Positions 25,360-36,775 are shown, counted from the first letter of the stretch. The stretch: DNA of 64,000 nucleotides from Spartobacteria bacterium UBA695 (GCA_002298145.1 DBMP01000001.1:79650-143649); one strand, 5' to 3'. The notes: a model not told the origin generated them from the letters alone. Translations and numbers: made by a program.

Positions 25360-26201
25360 TGCGCCAGGATCGCCTCCGTCATCCGGAGGGCCTCCACGTT
25401 GGCCCGCACGTCGTGGACGCGGAACACAGTGGCCCCCAGCTCACGGCCAAGGCTCGTGAGGGCGACGGTGGGCCAAAATCGTTGTTCGAGTGCCATATCG
25501 TGGTTCAGTTTTCCCAAAAAGTTCTTGCGCGAGACCGCCCAGACCATCGGGCGATCGGGCATTTCCGGCGGGCACAACGCGCCGACATGGGCCAAAAGCG
25601 CCAGGTTGTGCTCCACCAATTTGCCGAATCCGGGACCGGGGTCGAAGGCAATCCGCAAAGGATCGAGCCCCGAGCCTAAGGCGAGCGCGGCGCTTTGTCT
25701 AAAAAAATCCCGGACTTCGGCCACAACGTCGCCATATTCAGGGGCCTGCTGCATGGTGCGCGGGGTTCCCCTCATGTGCATCAGGACGACGCCCGCGCCC
25801 GATGCGACCACGGTGTGGGCCATCTCCGGGTCGCCCCGCAGCGCGGTGATATCGTTGATGATCCCGGCTCCGGCCTCCAGTGCGGCGCGCGCCACGGCGG
25901 CTTTGCTGGTATCAATCGAGATCTCGGCCTTGAGCTTCCCGGCCAGCGCCTCGACGACCGGGATGACGCGGCGCAGTTCTTCTTCCAGCGGCACGGGGTG
26001 CGAGCCGGGCCGGGTCGATTCACCGCCGATGTCGATGATCTCGGCCCCGGCGGCCTCCATTTCAAAAGCGTGGGCGACGGCGGCCTCGTGGCTGAAAAAT
26101 TTGCCGCCATCGGAAAATGAATCGAGCGTGAGATTCAAAATCCCCATCACCACCCCGCGCGAGGAAAGGTCGAAAAGGCGATGTTTGGTTTGCCAGAGCA
26201 T
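25356..26201 (-). CDS. folP: Dihydropteroate synthase
   Basis: This 281-residue TIM-barrel enzyme joins p-aminobenzoate to dihydropterin pyrophosphate in folate synthesis. GVVMGILNLTLDSFSDGG is the first pterin-binding loop, AEIIDIGGESTRPGS the second, and ISIDTSKAAVARAAL the third. RIAFDPGPGFGKLVEHN carries the pterin-contact Asp. The ATG at 26201 gives the usual N-terminus; an upstream in-frame Met would add an odd Pro-rich leader. The stop overlaps the cdaA start (ATGA). Confidence 0.94.
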   Translation of the reverse strand: MLWQTKHRLFDLSSRGVVMGILNLTLDSFSDGGKFFSHEAAVAHAFEMEAAGAEIIDIGGESTRPGSHPVPLEEELRRVIPVVEALAGKLKAEISIDTSKAAVARAALEAGAGIINDITALRGDPEMAHTVVASGAGVVLMHMRGTPRTMQQAPEYGDVVAEVRDFFRQSAALALGSGLDPLRIAFDPGPGFGKLVEHNLALLAHVGALCPPEMPDRPMVWAVSRKNFLGKLNHDMALEQRFWPTVALTSLGRELGATVFRVHDVRANVEALRMTEAILAQ

Positions 26202-26263
26202 GGGGATTGATTTCACCAAAGGGGACACAGGGAACACGGGGGGAGGAGGAGAAAAAAGGTGAG

Positions 26264-26557
26264 TCACCCTCTTGCCGCAGGCTTCCTCCGGCGCGGGAAT
26301 AACCGCTTGATGCGTTCCGTGCGCTCGCCGTCCGGCTCGGTAATATCTGCCAAGAGTCGCTCCGCGTCCACTCCAAGATATTGTTTGATGAGTACGAAGG
26401 TCGTTACCGAAAAGGGGTATACCCCGCGCTCCACGTTACTGAGTGTCTGGACATGGATGCCCATGAGCTCCGCCAAACACTCTTGCGTCAGGCCGGCTTT
26501 CAGCCTTGCCGTGCGGATGTTTTTTCCGATCACCTGAAGCATTTTGCGTTCGGTCAC
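26264..26557 (-). CDS. XRE family helix-turn-helix regulator
   Basis: This 97-residue protein has an HTH_3 domain at about residues 9-65: IGKNIRTARLKAGLTQECLAELMGIHVQTLSNVERG. The tail is basic (RIKRLFPRRRKPAARG). MLQVIGKNI, five residues in, is an equally good start. Small XRE proteins like this often control themselves or a neighbour; the neighbour here is folP, 63 bases on. The target is unknown. Confidence 0.82.
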   Translation of the reverse strand: MTERKMLQVIGKNIRTARLKAGLTQECLAELMGIHVQTLSNVERGVYPFSVTTFVLIKQYLGVDAERLLADITEPDGERTERIKRLFPRRRKPAARG

Positions 26558-26723
26558 ACATGCAGTATCGCAAGAAACACCATGCGCTTGACATCGATTA
26601 TACGCTTAGTTAATTTTCTCGTCGCCCTGGGAAGCCTGCGCCATATGCAGCTGGACCGCGGGGGGGCTAATCCTTCTCCGCGGTCTTCAGTGCTTCTGCA
26701 GCTCGCTTTTTGAAAGCAAATCA

Positions 26724-27146
26724 TCAAGTCGATCCCGCGTGAGGAGCGCTCCAAGCCAGGATCAGAGCGGCGCCCCAGACCAACCCTGTCACCATGGCTC
26801 CAATCAACAGCCCCATCAGCGGAACGGCATCCACAAACGGAATGCCAATCAGCGGCGCGCCCACTAAAACCAGCGCGGCCTGCACCAGGGTGTAAAAGCT
26901 GGCGAACCGAGTATAACGGCGGCGAATTACAAGCTTCGGCAAATAGACGAGCCCACTAACGGCGATCCCCAGAAAGACAATCACCCAAAGGCGATACCAA
27001 ACCGGCCACTCGCCAAAAAGCGCGGGAATATAGGCTAAGCCAAACAGCACCGGCCAACACAGGAACAGAAGGGCCAGCCCCCGGACGGAATCGATCCCGC
27101 TTTTAACTGAAGCCGTGGTTCCCTGCTTGTCGTTTTGGCTGGCCAC
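26724..27146 (-). CDS. Small four-helix membrane protein of unknown function
   Basis: This 140-residue protein has a short polar head (MASQNDKQGTTASVKSG) and four hydrophobic segments: about residues 24-45, 52-70, 86-106 and 110-133. A basic loop, KLVIRRRYTR, follows segment two. I recognise no domain. Base composition is somewhat less GC-rich than the flanking folP and dus genes. It lies between them on the same strand but with gaps that do not suggest tight coupling. Confidence 0.65.
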   Translation of the reverse strand: MASQNDKQGTTASVKSGIDSVRGLALLFLCWPVLFGLAYIPALFGEWPVWYRLWVIVFLGIAVSGLVYLPKLVIRRRYTRFASFYTLVQAALVLVGAPLIGIPFVDAVPLMGLLIGAMVTGLVWGAALILAWSAPHAGST

Positions 27147-27178
27147 GCAGCGAGCTTAGCAGGTTCGGCGCGCCGGAC

Positions 27179-28219
27179 TCAAGCCTTCGCCAGCGTCTCG
27201 CTACGCTCGCAGCGAAGCGCGCGGATTTTCGGCTCGGCAGGGAAGGGTTCGTCGCGGTCCAGGTGCCGGTCGCAGATCTCGAAGAACTCTTTTTCCAACG
27301 CGGCCCGGCGGATTTCGTGGAGGAATTGGTCCCCTTCCCCGATCCCCTGTCCGATGAAGTTCATGTATTTCTTGAGCTTGGCGACGTTGGCCGGTTCGTT
27401 CAGATGCGGCACGCGGGTCTCAGCGTAGAGATGCGCGATGTAGGCGCGCAGGTCCCGCAAGCTGGGATGAAAGACGGGCCGCCCGGCCTCGGCATCGCGG
27501 ATTTGCTGGAAGAGCCACGGGTTGCGAATGGCCCCGCGCCCCATCATCAACCCCGCCGCGCCCGTCGAATTCAAGGTTTCGCGAGCCAGCGCGACGGAGA
27601 GGACGTTGCCGTTGGCGAACACCGGGGCGCGCAGGCGCTCGACGGCCTGCCGGATGCGGTCCAAGTGCACGGCCGTGCGGTAGAGTTCTTTAACCGTGCG
27701 GCCGTGGACGGTGAAGGCGTCGATCTCGTGCGCGGCAAAAATTTCCAGCAAGCGATCGAACTCAGCAGGATCGCTGGTGCCGATGCGCGTTTTGACCGTG
27801 AAGGGAATGGAGATTTCCGGCCGCAAGGCGCGCAGAATGGCGTCGATGCGCTCGGGGAATTTCAGCAAGCCTCCGCCCGCGTGCTTGCGGCAAACCACGG
27901 GCGCGGGGCAGCCGAGGTTCAGGTCGATGCCGAAGATGGGGTGCGTCTGAAGGGCCTTGGCGGTGCGGATGAGTGAGGGAATATGCTCTCCGATCATCTG
28001 GGCTATCACTGGGCGGCCCGTCGGGTTTTCATCGATGGAGCGCAGAATATGGCGCTCCGGCTTCGAGTCCCGATGCACTCGGAAATACTCAGTATAGTAA
28101 AGATCGGCCCCGCCATAACACTGCATGACCCGCCAGAACGGCAGGTCGGTGATGTCCTGCATGGGGGCAAGCACCAGGAGCGGGCGGTGGGCAGCGATGA
28201 GTTCGTCTACGGAAGGCAT
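27179..28219 (-). CDS. tRNA-dihydrouridine synthase
   Basis: This 346-residue FMN enzyme reduces uridines in the tRNA D-loop. LLVLAPMQDITDLPFWRVM binds FMN, and GIDLNLGCPAPVVCRKHAGGGLL carries the catalytic Cys. FTVKTRIG, FTVHGRTVKELY and GLMMGRGAIRNPWLFQQI follow in family order. Which Dus subtype it belongs to cannot be settled by eye. The ATG at 28219 is preferred to one eight codons earlier. Confidence 0.9.
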   Translation of the reverse strand: MPSVDELIAAHRPLLVLAPMQDITDLPFWRVMQCYGGADLYYTEYFRVHRDSKPERHILRSIDENPTGRPVIAQMIGEHIPSLIRTAKALQTHPIFGIDLNLGCPAPVVCRKHAGGGLLKFPERIDAILRALRPEISIPFTVKTRIGTSDPAEFDRLLEIFAAHEIDAFTVHGRTVKELYRTAVHLDRIRQAVERLRAPVFANGNVLSVALARETLNSTGAAGLMMGRGAIRNPWLFQQIRDAEAGRPVFHPSLRDLRAYIAHLYAETRVPHLNEPANVAKLKKYMNFIGQGIGEGDQFLHEIRRAALEKEFFEICDRHLDRDEPFPAEPKIRALRCERSETLAKA

Positions 28220-28320
28220 GGGAAAAAACAGCGGAAGCCCCACATTCTACGCCCTTTCCCCCTCCTTGTCCTCTGTGATCTCTCGGTTCTCCGTGGCCCT
28301 CCCCGCCCCATCCTCCCCAA

Positions 28321-28367
28321 AAAAATGAGACACCCCGTTTGGCCAAATGGCTAAACGGGGTGTCTCG
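28321..28367 (-). terminator. Rho-independent terminator after the HU gene
   Basis: On the minus strand the 14-bp arm GAGACACCCCGTTT and its complement, separated by GGCCAAATGGCT, are followed by ATTTTTTT. This stands 33 bases beyond the HU stop. Confidence 0.9.
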
Positions 28368-28399
28368 TATCGAGGGGGAAAGTCCCTTGAAAAGAGGTC

Positions 28400-28669
28400 T
28401 TAGATCTTGCTCTTGAGGTCCTTGCCCGCAGCGAATTTCACGGTCTTGGACTTCTTGATCTTGATCTTTTCACCCGTCTTCGGGTTCACACCCAGGCGAG
28501 CGGCGCGCTCGGCAACCTTGAAGGTGCCGAAGCCGATGAGCTGAACGCTCTTGGATTTCTTCAGGCCAACTTTGATGCTGTCGATCACGGCGCTAACGGC
28601 GCGCTCTGCTTCAGCTTTGCTGGCACCGAGGGTCTTTTGTACGGATTCAACGAGTTCTGCCTTGTTCAT
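28400..28669 (-). CDS. hup: HU family DNA-binding protein
   Basis: This 89-residue nucleoid protein starts MNKAELVESVQKTLGASKAEAE and carries GFGTFKVAERAARLGVNPKTGEKIKI, the beta-arm that wraps into the DNA minor groove. The arm tip reads NPKTGE, the family consensus. It works as a dimer in bending and compacting DNA. It is monocistronic, with its own terminator, and divergent from the carbonic-anhydrase-like gene. Confidence 0.95.
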   Translation of the reverse strand: MNKAELVESVQKTLGASKAEAERAVSAVIDSIKVGLKKSKSVQLIGFGTFKVAERAARLGVNPKTGEKIKIKKSKTVKFAAGKDLKSKI

Positions 28670-28874
28670 GTTTGGATCTTTTAGAGGTTTGTTCCGGGTT
28701 TGAGTTAAACTACTTGAACTTAGGGGACCTCTGGGAATCCAGAAATCCTTGGTCCGTGTTGTGTCACTGGCGTTTTACGATGTCAAAGAGATTCTGCAAA
28801 AACCCATAAAAAACCGCCAAGCGCCTGTTTATCGGCGTTGCCAAGCAGCCCAACGCGTGGGAAATTTAGGGAAT

Positions 28875-29432
28875 ATGGCTATGACACTAGACGAACGTAT
28901 GGACGAATTTTTCGCCCACAAACCCGCGATCCACCCCACGGCCTTCGTGGCGCCTACCGCCGCGGTCATCGGGCACGTGACGCTGGAGGAGGAGTCGAGC
29001 ATCTGGTACCACACCGTGCTGCGGGCGGATATCAACCGCATTCACGTGGGCCCGCGCTCCAATATCCAGGACGGTTCGGTGGTGCACCTGGCCGACGATT
29101 ACCCTGTGATCATCGGCGAACTGGTGACCATCGGCCATAAAGCCATGATCCACGCTTGCACGATCGGCGACGAGTGCTTGATCGGCATGGGAGCGATCAT
29201 CTTGGACGGGGTGGAGATCGGGCCGCGTTCGATCATCGGCGCCGGGGCTGTCGTGACCGGCGGCACCAAGATCCCCGCCGGTTCGCTGGTCCTGGGCACA
29301 CCGGGCAAGGTCGTCAAAACGCTCGACCTCGACGCGCAGAAAAACATCAAGACCTGGGCCGAGAAATACGTGGGCGTCTCGCGCCGCTTCCTGCAACACG
29401 TCCGGGAAAACCCGACCGGAGTTTACCTCTAG
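28875..29432 (+). CDS. Gamma-carbonic-anhydrase-like left-handed beta-helix protein
   Basis: This is a protein of about 185 residues with hexapeptide repeats: AVIGHVTLEEESSIWYHTVLRAD, IHVGPRSNIQDGSVVHLADD, VTIGHKAMIHACTIGDECLIGMGAII and VEIGPRSIIGAGAVV. The three histidines in VVHL, IGHK and MIHAC match the zinc ligands of the YrdA/CaiE/PaaY gamma-CA group. A C-terminal helix follows. The start is ATG 28875 (MAMTLDERM); a Met two codons later is also possible. Enzyme activity is not certain for this group. Confidence 0.85.
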   Translation: MAMTLDERMDEFFAHKPAIHPTAFVAPTAAVIGHVTLEEESSIWYHTVLRADINRIHVGPRSNIQDGSVVHLADDYPVIIGELVTIGHKAMIHACTIGDECLIGMGAIILDGVEIGPRSIIGAGAVVTGGTKIPAGSLVLGTPGKVVKTLDLDAQKNIKTWAEKYVGVSRRFLQHVRENPTGVYL

Positions 29433-29540
29433 GAGATTTTATCGGGAACTTGAGGAATAAAACCTCAAGCTCCCCCGAGTTCCTGATTCTTCTTAAATTG
29501 ATTGCCGAACGGGCGAGTTTGGCCGAAAATCTCCCTTTTC

Positions 29541-32183
<2,643 letters not shown>

Positions 32184-32208
32184 CAGCTCTCCTCCCCCCC
32201 TCGCTCCC

Positions 32209-32784
32209 ATGAAAACCTCAATGTGGACCCGTCTGGCCTTGGCACTCCTTTGCGGATGGATCCCGTTGAGCGCGCACGGCGACCTCCTCGCGCCCAACAT
32301 GAACGTCAAAGACTCCATCGGGCGCGTGGATTCGATGCAGAGCGAGGGAGGCCTCACGGCGCAATTCTGGCTCACCTCCGACGAACAGATCTTCTCGGGG
32401 TGGGCCCGCACCGGGGCCATCCGGGACTTGAAGCCAACCGTCCAGGTCAAGCGCAACACGCCCCTCTTCCTCGCCCTCTTCCTGGTTGACCCGGGCGTCC
32501 GGACCATTCTGGGCCCCGGAGGCAAGCCGACGAGGAACTCCAACGCCACCTTCGACCTTTACGTCATCAACCCCAACGGCGTCCTCTGCCTGGCCAACAA
32601 AGCGCGCGCCGCGTGGAAGGGCGAACCGCCCCCCCCGGGGCTGATCACCCTCGCGCGCGACCGCGGCGTCATCGGCTTCGAGGCCATTGACCCGCTGGGG
32701 CAATACACCGTCATCGTAATCGTCCACGACAACATCCGGCACATCGACATGAAGCTCTCCCGCCGGTTGGAGTTGATCGACTAG
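32209..32784 (+). CDS. Exported hypothetical protein
   Basis: This 191-residue protein has a signal peptide, MKTSMWTRLALALLCGWIPLSAHG, probably cut before DLLAPN. The mature part is mixed and beta-rich (TAQFWLTSDEQIFSGWART, PLFLALFLVDPGV, FDLYVINPNGVLC, GQYTVIVIVHDNI). I recognise no family. It begins 25 bases after valS and ends in a terminator, so it is likely in the valS transcript. Confidence 0.7.
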   Translation: MKTSMWTRLALALLCGWIPLSAHGDLLAPNMNVKDSIGRVDSMQSEGGLTAQFWLTSDEQIFSGWARTGAIRDLKPTVQVKRNTPLFLALFLVDPGVRTILGPGGKPTRNSNATFDLYVINPNGVLCLANKARAAWKGEPPPPGLITLARDRGVIGFEAIDPLGQYTVIVIVHDNIRHIDMKLSRRLELID

Positions 32785-32804
32785 ACCAGCCATCTTTCCC
32801 AAAC

Positions 32805-32847
32805 AAAAAAGCCCGGCATCCCATCGGACGCCGGGCTTTTTTTGTTT
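32805..32847 (+). terminator. Bidirectional Rho-independent terminator
   Basis: AAAAAAGCCCGGC pairs with GCCGGGCTTTTTTT around a loop with an inner ATCC/GGA pairing. It lies between the convergent exported-protein and malic-enzyme genes. Confidence 0.92.
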
Positions 32848-32864
32848 CGAATTAAACCGCGCTC

Positions 32865-34505
32865 CTACACATAGGAAAAATACTCAGGAATATAGAGTAA
32901 TTTCCGGATCGCGCCTTCGAGGTCCTCGGGAAGGGTCTCCCGGGCCAGGCCCGATTTCGCGGCCAGCTTCGCCACCTCCACCGCGATCGCCACGGAGACT
33001 TCGCGGATTTGCTTGAGCGGCGGGTAAATGCGGCCGTGCTCCAGGTCGGTCTCGGTGACCATCGAAGCTAGCGTGCGCGCCGCCGTCAGGAACATCTCGT
33101 CGGTAACGAGACGGCTGTCGCTGGCGAGGACGCCCAGGCCGATGCCGGGGAAGATGTAGGCGTTATTACCCTGCCCCGGGATGAAATGACGGCCCTCGTA
33201 ATCGACCGGCCCAAACGGGCTGCCGCTGGCGAAGACGGCCTGGCCCTTGCTCCACTCGTAGGCCTGCTGCGCCGTGCACTCGGCCTTGGAGGTCGGGTTG
33301 GAGAGGGCGAAAATGATCGGGCGGCCCGCCGCACGCGTGGCGGCTTCGATGACGGCCTGGGTGAAGGTCCCCGGCTGGCCCGAGGCGCCGATAAGCGCCG
33401 TGGGGCGCAGGGCTTCGATGATCTCCAGCGTGTCCTTGAGCGGCGCATGGTCCTGCGCAAAGCGCTGCTTGTGCTCGTTCAAGTCCGTGCGGCTCTTGAC
33501 CACGAGCCCCTTGGAGTCGATGAACCAGCAAGCCCGGCGCGCCTCGGCCTCAGTAAGGCCTTCGTGCGTAAGAGCCGTGACCACCAGCTCGCCGACGCCC
33601 GTACCCGCCTCGCCCGCTCCGAAGAACAGGAAGCGCTGGTCGCGCAGCTTGCCCCCGGTGATGCGCAGGGCGGAGTAGATGCCCGAGAGGGCCACCGACG
33701 CGGTGCCCTGGATGTCGTCGTTGAAGGTGCAAACCCGCTCCCGGTACTTGGAGAGAAACCGGAAGGCGTTGTGGTTGGCGAAGTCTTCAAACTGAATGAG
33801 CGCCTTCGGGAAGGTCTCCGAAACCGCCGAGATGAATTCGTCAACCAGGTCGTCATACGCCTGGCCGGTGGTGCGGCGCTGGCGCAGGCCGAGGTAGAGC
33901 GGATCGTCGAGCAGGCTCTGGTTGTTGGTGCCCACGTCGATCAACACCGGCAAGCACTGGATCGGGTCGATGCCCGCGCAGGCGGTGTAGAGCGCGAGCT
34001 TCCCGATCGGGATGCCCATGCCGTTGGCGCCGAGATCGCCCAGGCCCAGGATGCGCTCGCCGTCGGTGACGACAATGACGCGGATGTCCTTGCGGGGCCA
34101 GTTGCGCAGCACTTCGGCGATACGGCCGCGCTCTTTCTCCGAGATGTACATCCCGTGCGAGCGGCGGAAGATCTGGCCAAACTGCTGGCAGGCGAGGCCA
34201 ACGGTCGGCGTGTAGATGAGCGGCATCATCTCGTCGATGAACTCGGTGACGACCTTGTAATAGAGCGTCTCGTTACGGTCCTGGAGCGAGGAGAGGTCGA
34301 TATAGCGTTCCAGATCGCTGGAGCGCTTCCGGTAGGTGATCAGGAAGCGTTTAACCTGGTCCTCCATCCCCTGAACGTGGGGAGGAACAAGACCGCGCAG
34401 CCCGAGGGCGTCGCGTTCGGCTTCACTAAAGGCAGTGCCCTTGTTAAGTGTCGGGTCCTGCATCAGGCGCAGTCCCGTTGGTAAATATCCTAAATGGCGT
34501 TTCAT
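32865..34505 (-). CDS. NAD-type malic enzyme
   Basis: This 546-residue enzyme oxidatively decarboxylates malate to pyruvate. N-terminal domain: NKGTAFSEAERDALGLRGLVPP, and the catalytic Tyr in MPLIYTPTVGLACQ. The metal-binding run ALIQFEDFANHNAF and CTFNDDIQGTASV are diagnostic. The nucleotide loop is LFFGAGEAGTGVGEL. The long form with PTVGLACQQFG points to the MaeA/SfcA branch. Cofactor choice is inferred from that branch only. Confidence 0.94.
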   Translation of the reverse strand: MKRHLGYLPTGLRLMQDPTLNKGTAFSEAERDALGLRGLVPPHVQGMEDQVKRFLITYRKRSSDLERYIDLSSLQDRNETLYYKVVTEFIDEMMPLIYTPTVGLACQQFGQIFRRSHGMYISEKERGRIAEVLRNWPRKDIRVIVVTDGERILGLGDLGANGMGIPIGKLALYTACAGIDPIQCLPVLIDVGTNNQSLLDDPLYLGLRQRRTTGQAYDDLVDEFISAVSETFPKALIQFEDFANHNAFRFLSKYRERVCTFNDDIQGTASVALSGIYSALRITGGKLRDQRFLFFGAGEAGTGVGELVVTALTHEGLTEAEARRACWFIDSKGLVVKSRTDLNEHKQRFAQDHAPLKDTLEIIEALRPTALIGASGQPGTFTQAVIEAATRAAGRPIIFALSNPTSKAECTAQQAYEWSKGQAVFASGSPFGPVDYEGRHFIPGQGNNAYIFPGIGLGVLASDSRLVTDEMFLTAARTLASMVTETDLEHGRIYPPLKQIREVSVAIAVEVAKLAAKSGLARETLPEDLEGAIRKLLYIPEYFSYV

Positions 34506-34693
34506 GCGAAATATGGCAAAAGGCGCTAACTCATCCGTTCAAGTCATGAGCCGCCTGGTGCAAAATCGCTTCTGAACGTAGGAAGAATCCCTGATTTCTG
34601 CCAGCCTATCTTTCGGGTTTTTTCTGATCCCTCGCATGACCGTCAAGGAAATCTACCTCGCTAAACCGATTTACCATTGACAGAAATGCGTAG

Positions 34694-35875
34694 ATGGGGT
34701 GCCTTCTCCATGTGAATCCCCCGGCCCAGCCATCGCCGCCCACCCCGCTGCAATTGCGGTCTACGGGGGAGGAAAACCGGATTCCCGCCCTCACCGGCAT
34801 CCGTGGCGTCGCCGTGCTGCTGGTAATGTACCTCCATTTCTTGCCCGAGGCTGCCTGGCCACAGCACGCCTGGATGAGGCGGATTTTCCAGACAGCCCTG
34901 GGAAGCGGCGTCGATCTTTTCTTTGTCCTCTCGGGATTTCTGATCACTGGCATCCTGCTCGATACCCGGGCGCGCCCCCATTATTTCCGGAATTTTTTCG
35001 CGCGCCGCGTCCTGCGCATCTTCCCTCTGTATTACGGAGTGCTCGCCGTTATTTTCGGCCTGCTGCCCGCGCTGGGGGTGCTCGGCGGGGCAGCGTTTGA
35101 GCAGGTGCGGGAGTTAAGCATCTGGCATTGGACCTACCTGAGCAACGTCGCATGGCTGCTGCACCCCCTGGGGCTCAATGCGCCGCAGATCGACCTACGT
35201 CACTTCTGGTCGCTGGCGGTGGAGGAGCATTTTTATCTCGTCTGGCCCCTGGTGATCGCTCTGGCCTCGCGGCGAGGGGTGCTGCGCATTTGCTCCGGGT
35301 TGCTCCTGTTATCGCTGACGGCAAGGCTCCTGAGCGCACGGTACGCCACGGATTTCCCCAACCTCGTTTTCCTGACGCCGTTTCACCTCGACGGCCTAGC
35401 CGCGGGCAGCTTCATGGCCGCGTTGACCCGCGACCCGGCTTGGCGGAGTTGGCTCCCCGCGACCAAGACCGCTCTCGCCACCGCATCGCTGGTCCTGGGC
35501 GGGCTGCTCGTCGCCCTCATGGGGCACACAACGCTCACCCACGCGCTCGGCCTTGCGCTGATCTCCGTGGCCCTGGCCTGCGCGGTTTTGCTGGTGCTGG
35601 CCGCGCCCAGGAGCGCTGTTTCGCGGATCTTGAGCTGTCGGCCGCTGCTGTTTTTCGGCGAATACAGCTACGGGCTTTACATCATTCACGGTCTGCTCGC
35701 CCCGGTGCTAAGCCACTGGACGCCCGAGGGCCCCTGGATCGCTGCGACCGGCTCGACGCTGCCTGGCTGTCTGCTGCTGGCCTCGGTGCGCATTGCACTG
35801 GTCCTCCCGCTCGCCTTGGTCTCCTGGCATTGCTACGAAGGACCGATCTTGAAGCTCAAACGGCACTTCAAGTAA
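34694..35875 (+). CDS. Acyltransferase 3 family membrane protein (second copy)
   Basis: This 393-residue membrane O-acyltransferase carries the signature IPALTGIRGVAVLLVMYLHF, then GVDLFFVLSGFLITGIL, ARRVLRIFPLYY and DLRHFWSLAVEEHFYLVWPL. About ten membrane helices follow, with SYGLYIIHGLLAPV near the end. It resembles OafA-type O-antigen or peptidoglycan acetylases more than the copy at 3668, because it has the conserved SLAVEEHFY block. It lies alone, divergent from malic enzyme. Confidence 0.88.
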   Translation: MGCLLHVNPPAQPSPPTPLQLRSTGEENRIPALTGIRGVAVLLVMYLHFLPEAAWPQHAWMRRIFQTALGSGVDLFFVLSGFLITGILLDTRARPHYFRNFFARRVLRIFPLYYGVLAVIFGLLPALGVLGGAAFEQVRELSIWHWTYLSNVAWLLHPLGLNAPQIDLRHFWSLAVEEHFYLVWPLVIALASRRGVLRICSGLLLLSLTARLLSARYATDFPNLVFLTPFHLDGLAAGSFMAALTRDPAWRSWLPATKTALATASLVLGGLLVALMGHTTLTHALGLALISVALACAVLLVLAAPRSAVSRILSCRPLLFFGEYSYGLYIIHGLLAPVLSHWTPEGPWIAATGSTLPGCLLLASVRIALVLPLALVSWHCYEGPILKLKRHFK

Positions 35876-35908
35876 TACGATTTCCGCAGACAAAAGGCAT
35901 TAAGGCTC

Positions 35909-35974
35909 ACGCAAAGCCGCAAAGGCGCAAAGAAGAGACGCACCTGCCTTCTTTGCGCCTTTGCGTCTTTGCGT
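35909..35974. repeat. Inverted repeat of the GCAAAGGCGCAAAG type
   Basis: Two 27-base arms (35909-35935 and 35948-35974) are complementary at 26 of 27 positions around a 12-base loop. Each arm is built from CGCAAAG units. It lies 34 bases after the second acyltransferase and resembles the short intergenic CGCAAAGRCGCAAAGG repeats scattered in many bacterial genomes. The end of the preceding gene may use it as a terminator-like hairpin. Confidence 0.85.
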
Positions 35975-36034
35975 AGAATATTTTTATAGAGAGGCCATTG
36001 CGTGCCGTTTGACTATGAACGTCGTATAAGGCGC

Positions 36035-36058
36035 TTTCAACGTTTCAACGTTTCAACG
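36035..36058. repeat. Tandem repeat, 3 x TTTCAACG
   Basis: Three exact head-to-tail copies of the octamer TTTCAACG stand in the intergenic space between the acyltransferase and rpsD. No gene is seen in 35876-36163. Confidence 0.8.
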
Positions 36059-36106
36059 ATCAGCCAATCAACCGCCAAACGGATCGTTGAACGGCTCCCA
36101 GACAAA

Positions 36107-36141
36107 ACAAAAAGGCCGAAGGGTTTCCCCTCCGGCCTTTT
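36107..36141 (-). terminator. Rho-independent terminator ending the ribosomal run after rpsD
   Basis: On the minus strand AAAAGGCCGGAGGGG, a short loop, and CCCTTCGGCC are followed by TTTTTGTTTT. The stem carries one bulge. It marks the end of the operon without rpoA or rplQ. Confidence 0.85.
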
Positions 36142-36163
36142 CGACAAGATAACCAGCTTACGC

Positions 36164-36775
36164 TTAGCGCGAGTAGAGTTCGACGATCAGCTGTTCGTTG
36201 ACGATCGGAGCAATCTCCTCTCGGGTCGGGATGCGCTCCACGGTGCCCGAGAAGTTCTCCTTGTCGGCCGCGAGCCAATCCGGCACGGGGGCGATTTGGG
36301 TGAGCTCCAGGAAGCGCGAGGCCAGACCGCGCGAGGCGGGCTTGTCCTTGACGGCAACCTTGTCGCCAGCGCGGAGGTTGTACGAGGAAACGTCCACCTT
36401 CTTGCCGTTGACGGTCACATGTCCGTGCGAGACGAACTGACGGGCCGAGGCGCGGGAGTTGGCGAAACCGAGCCGGTAAACGACGTTGTCGAGCCGGGTC
36501 TCCAGGAGCTGGAGAAGGATCAGGCCGGTAACGCCACGGCGGGTAAGAGCGATCTGGAAGTAGCGGCGGAACTGCTTTTCCAGGACGCCGTATTGATAAC
36601 GAAGCTTCTGCTTTTCAGCGAGAGCGAGAGCGTATTCGGACTGCTTGCGGCGCGATCCCTTGGGACCATGCATGCCGGGGCCGTAGTTCTTCCGCTCCAG
36701 CGCCTTCGACGGGCCGAAGATAGCCACCCCAAAGCGGCGGCTGATTTTGGATTTAGGACCAGTATAACGAGCCAT
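36164..36775 (-). CDS. rpsD: 30S ribosomal protein S4
   Basis: This 203-residue primary 16S-binding protein starts MARYTGPKSKISRRFGV. The S4 RNA-binding domain holds LDNVVYRLGFANSRASARQFVSHGHVTVNG. It lacks the N-terminal zinc cysteines, so it is the C-minus form. It is the last gene of the run, 20 bases after rpsK, before a terminator. Confidence 0.97.
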   Translation of the reverse strand: MARYTGPKSKISRRFGVAIFGPSKALERKNYGPGMHGPKGSRRKQSEYALALAEKQKLRYQYGVLEKQFRRYFQIALTRRGVTGLILLQLLETRLDNVVYRLGFANSRASARQFVSHGHVTVNGKKVDVSSYNLRAGDKVAVKDKPASRGLASRFLELTQIAPVPDWLAADKENFSGTVERIPTREEIAPIVNEQLIVELYSR

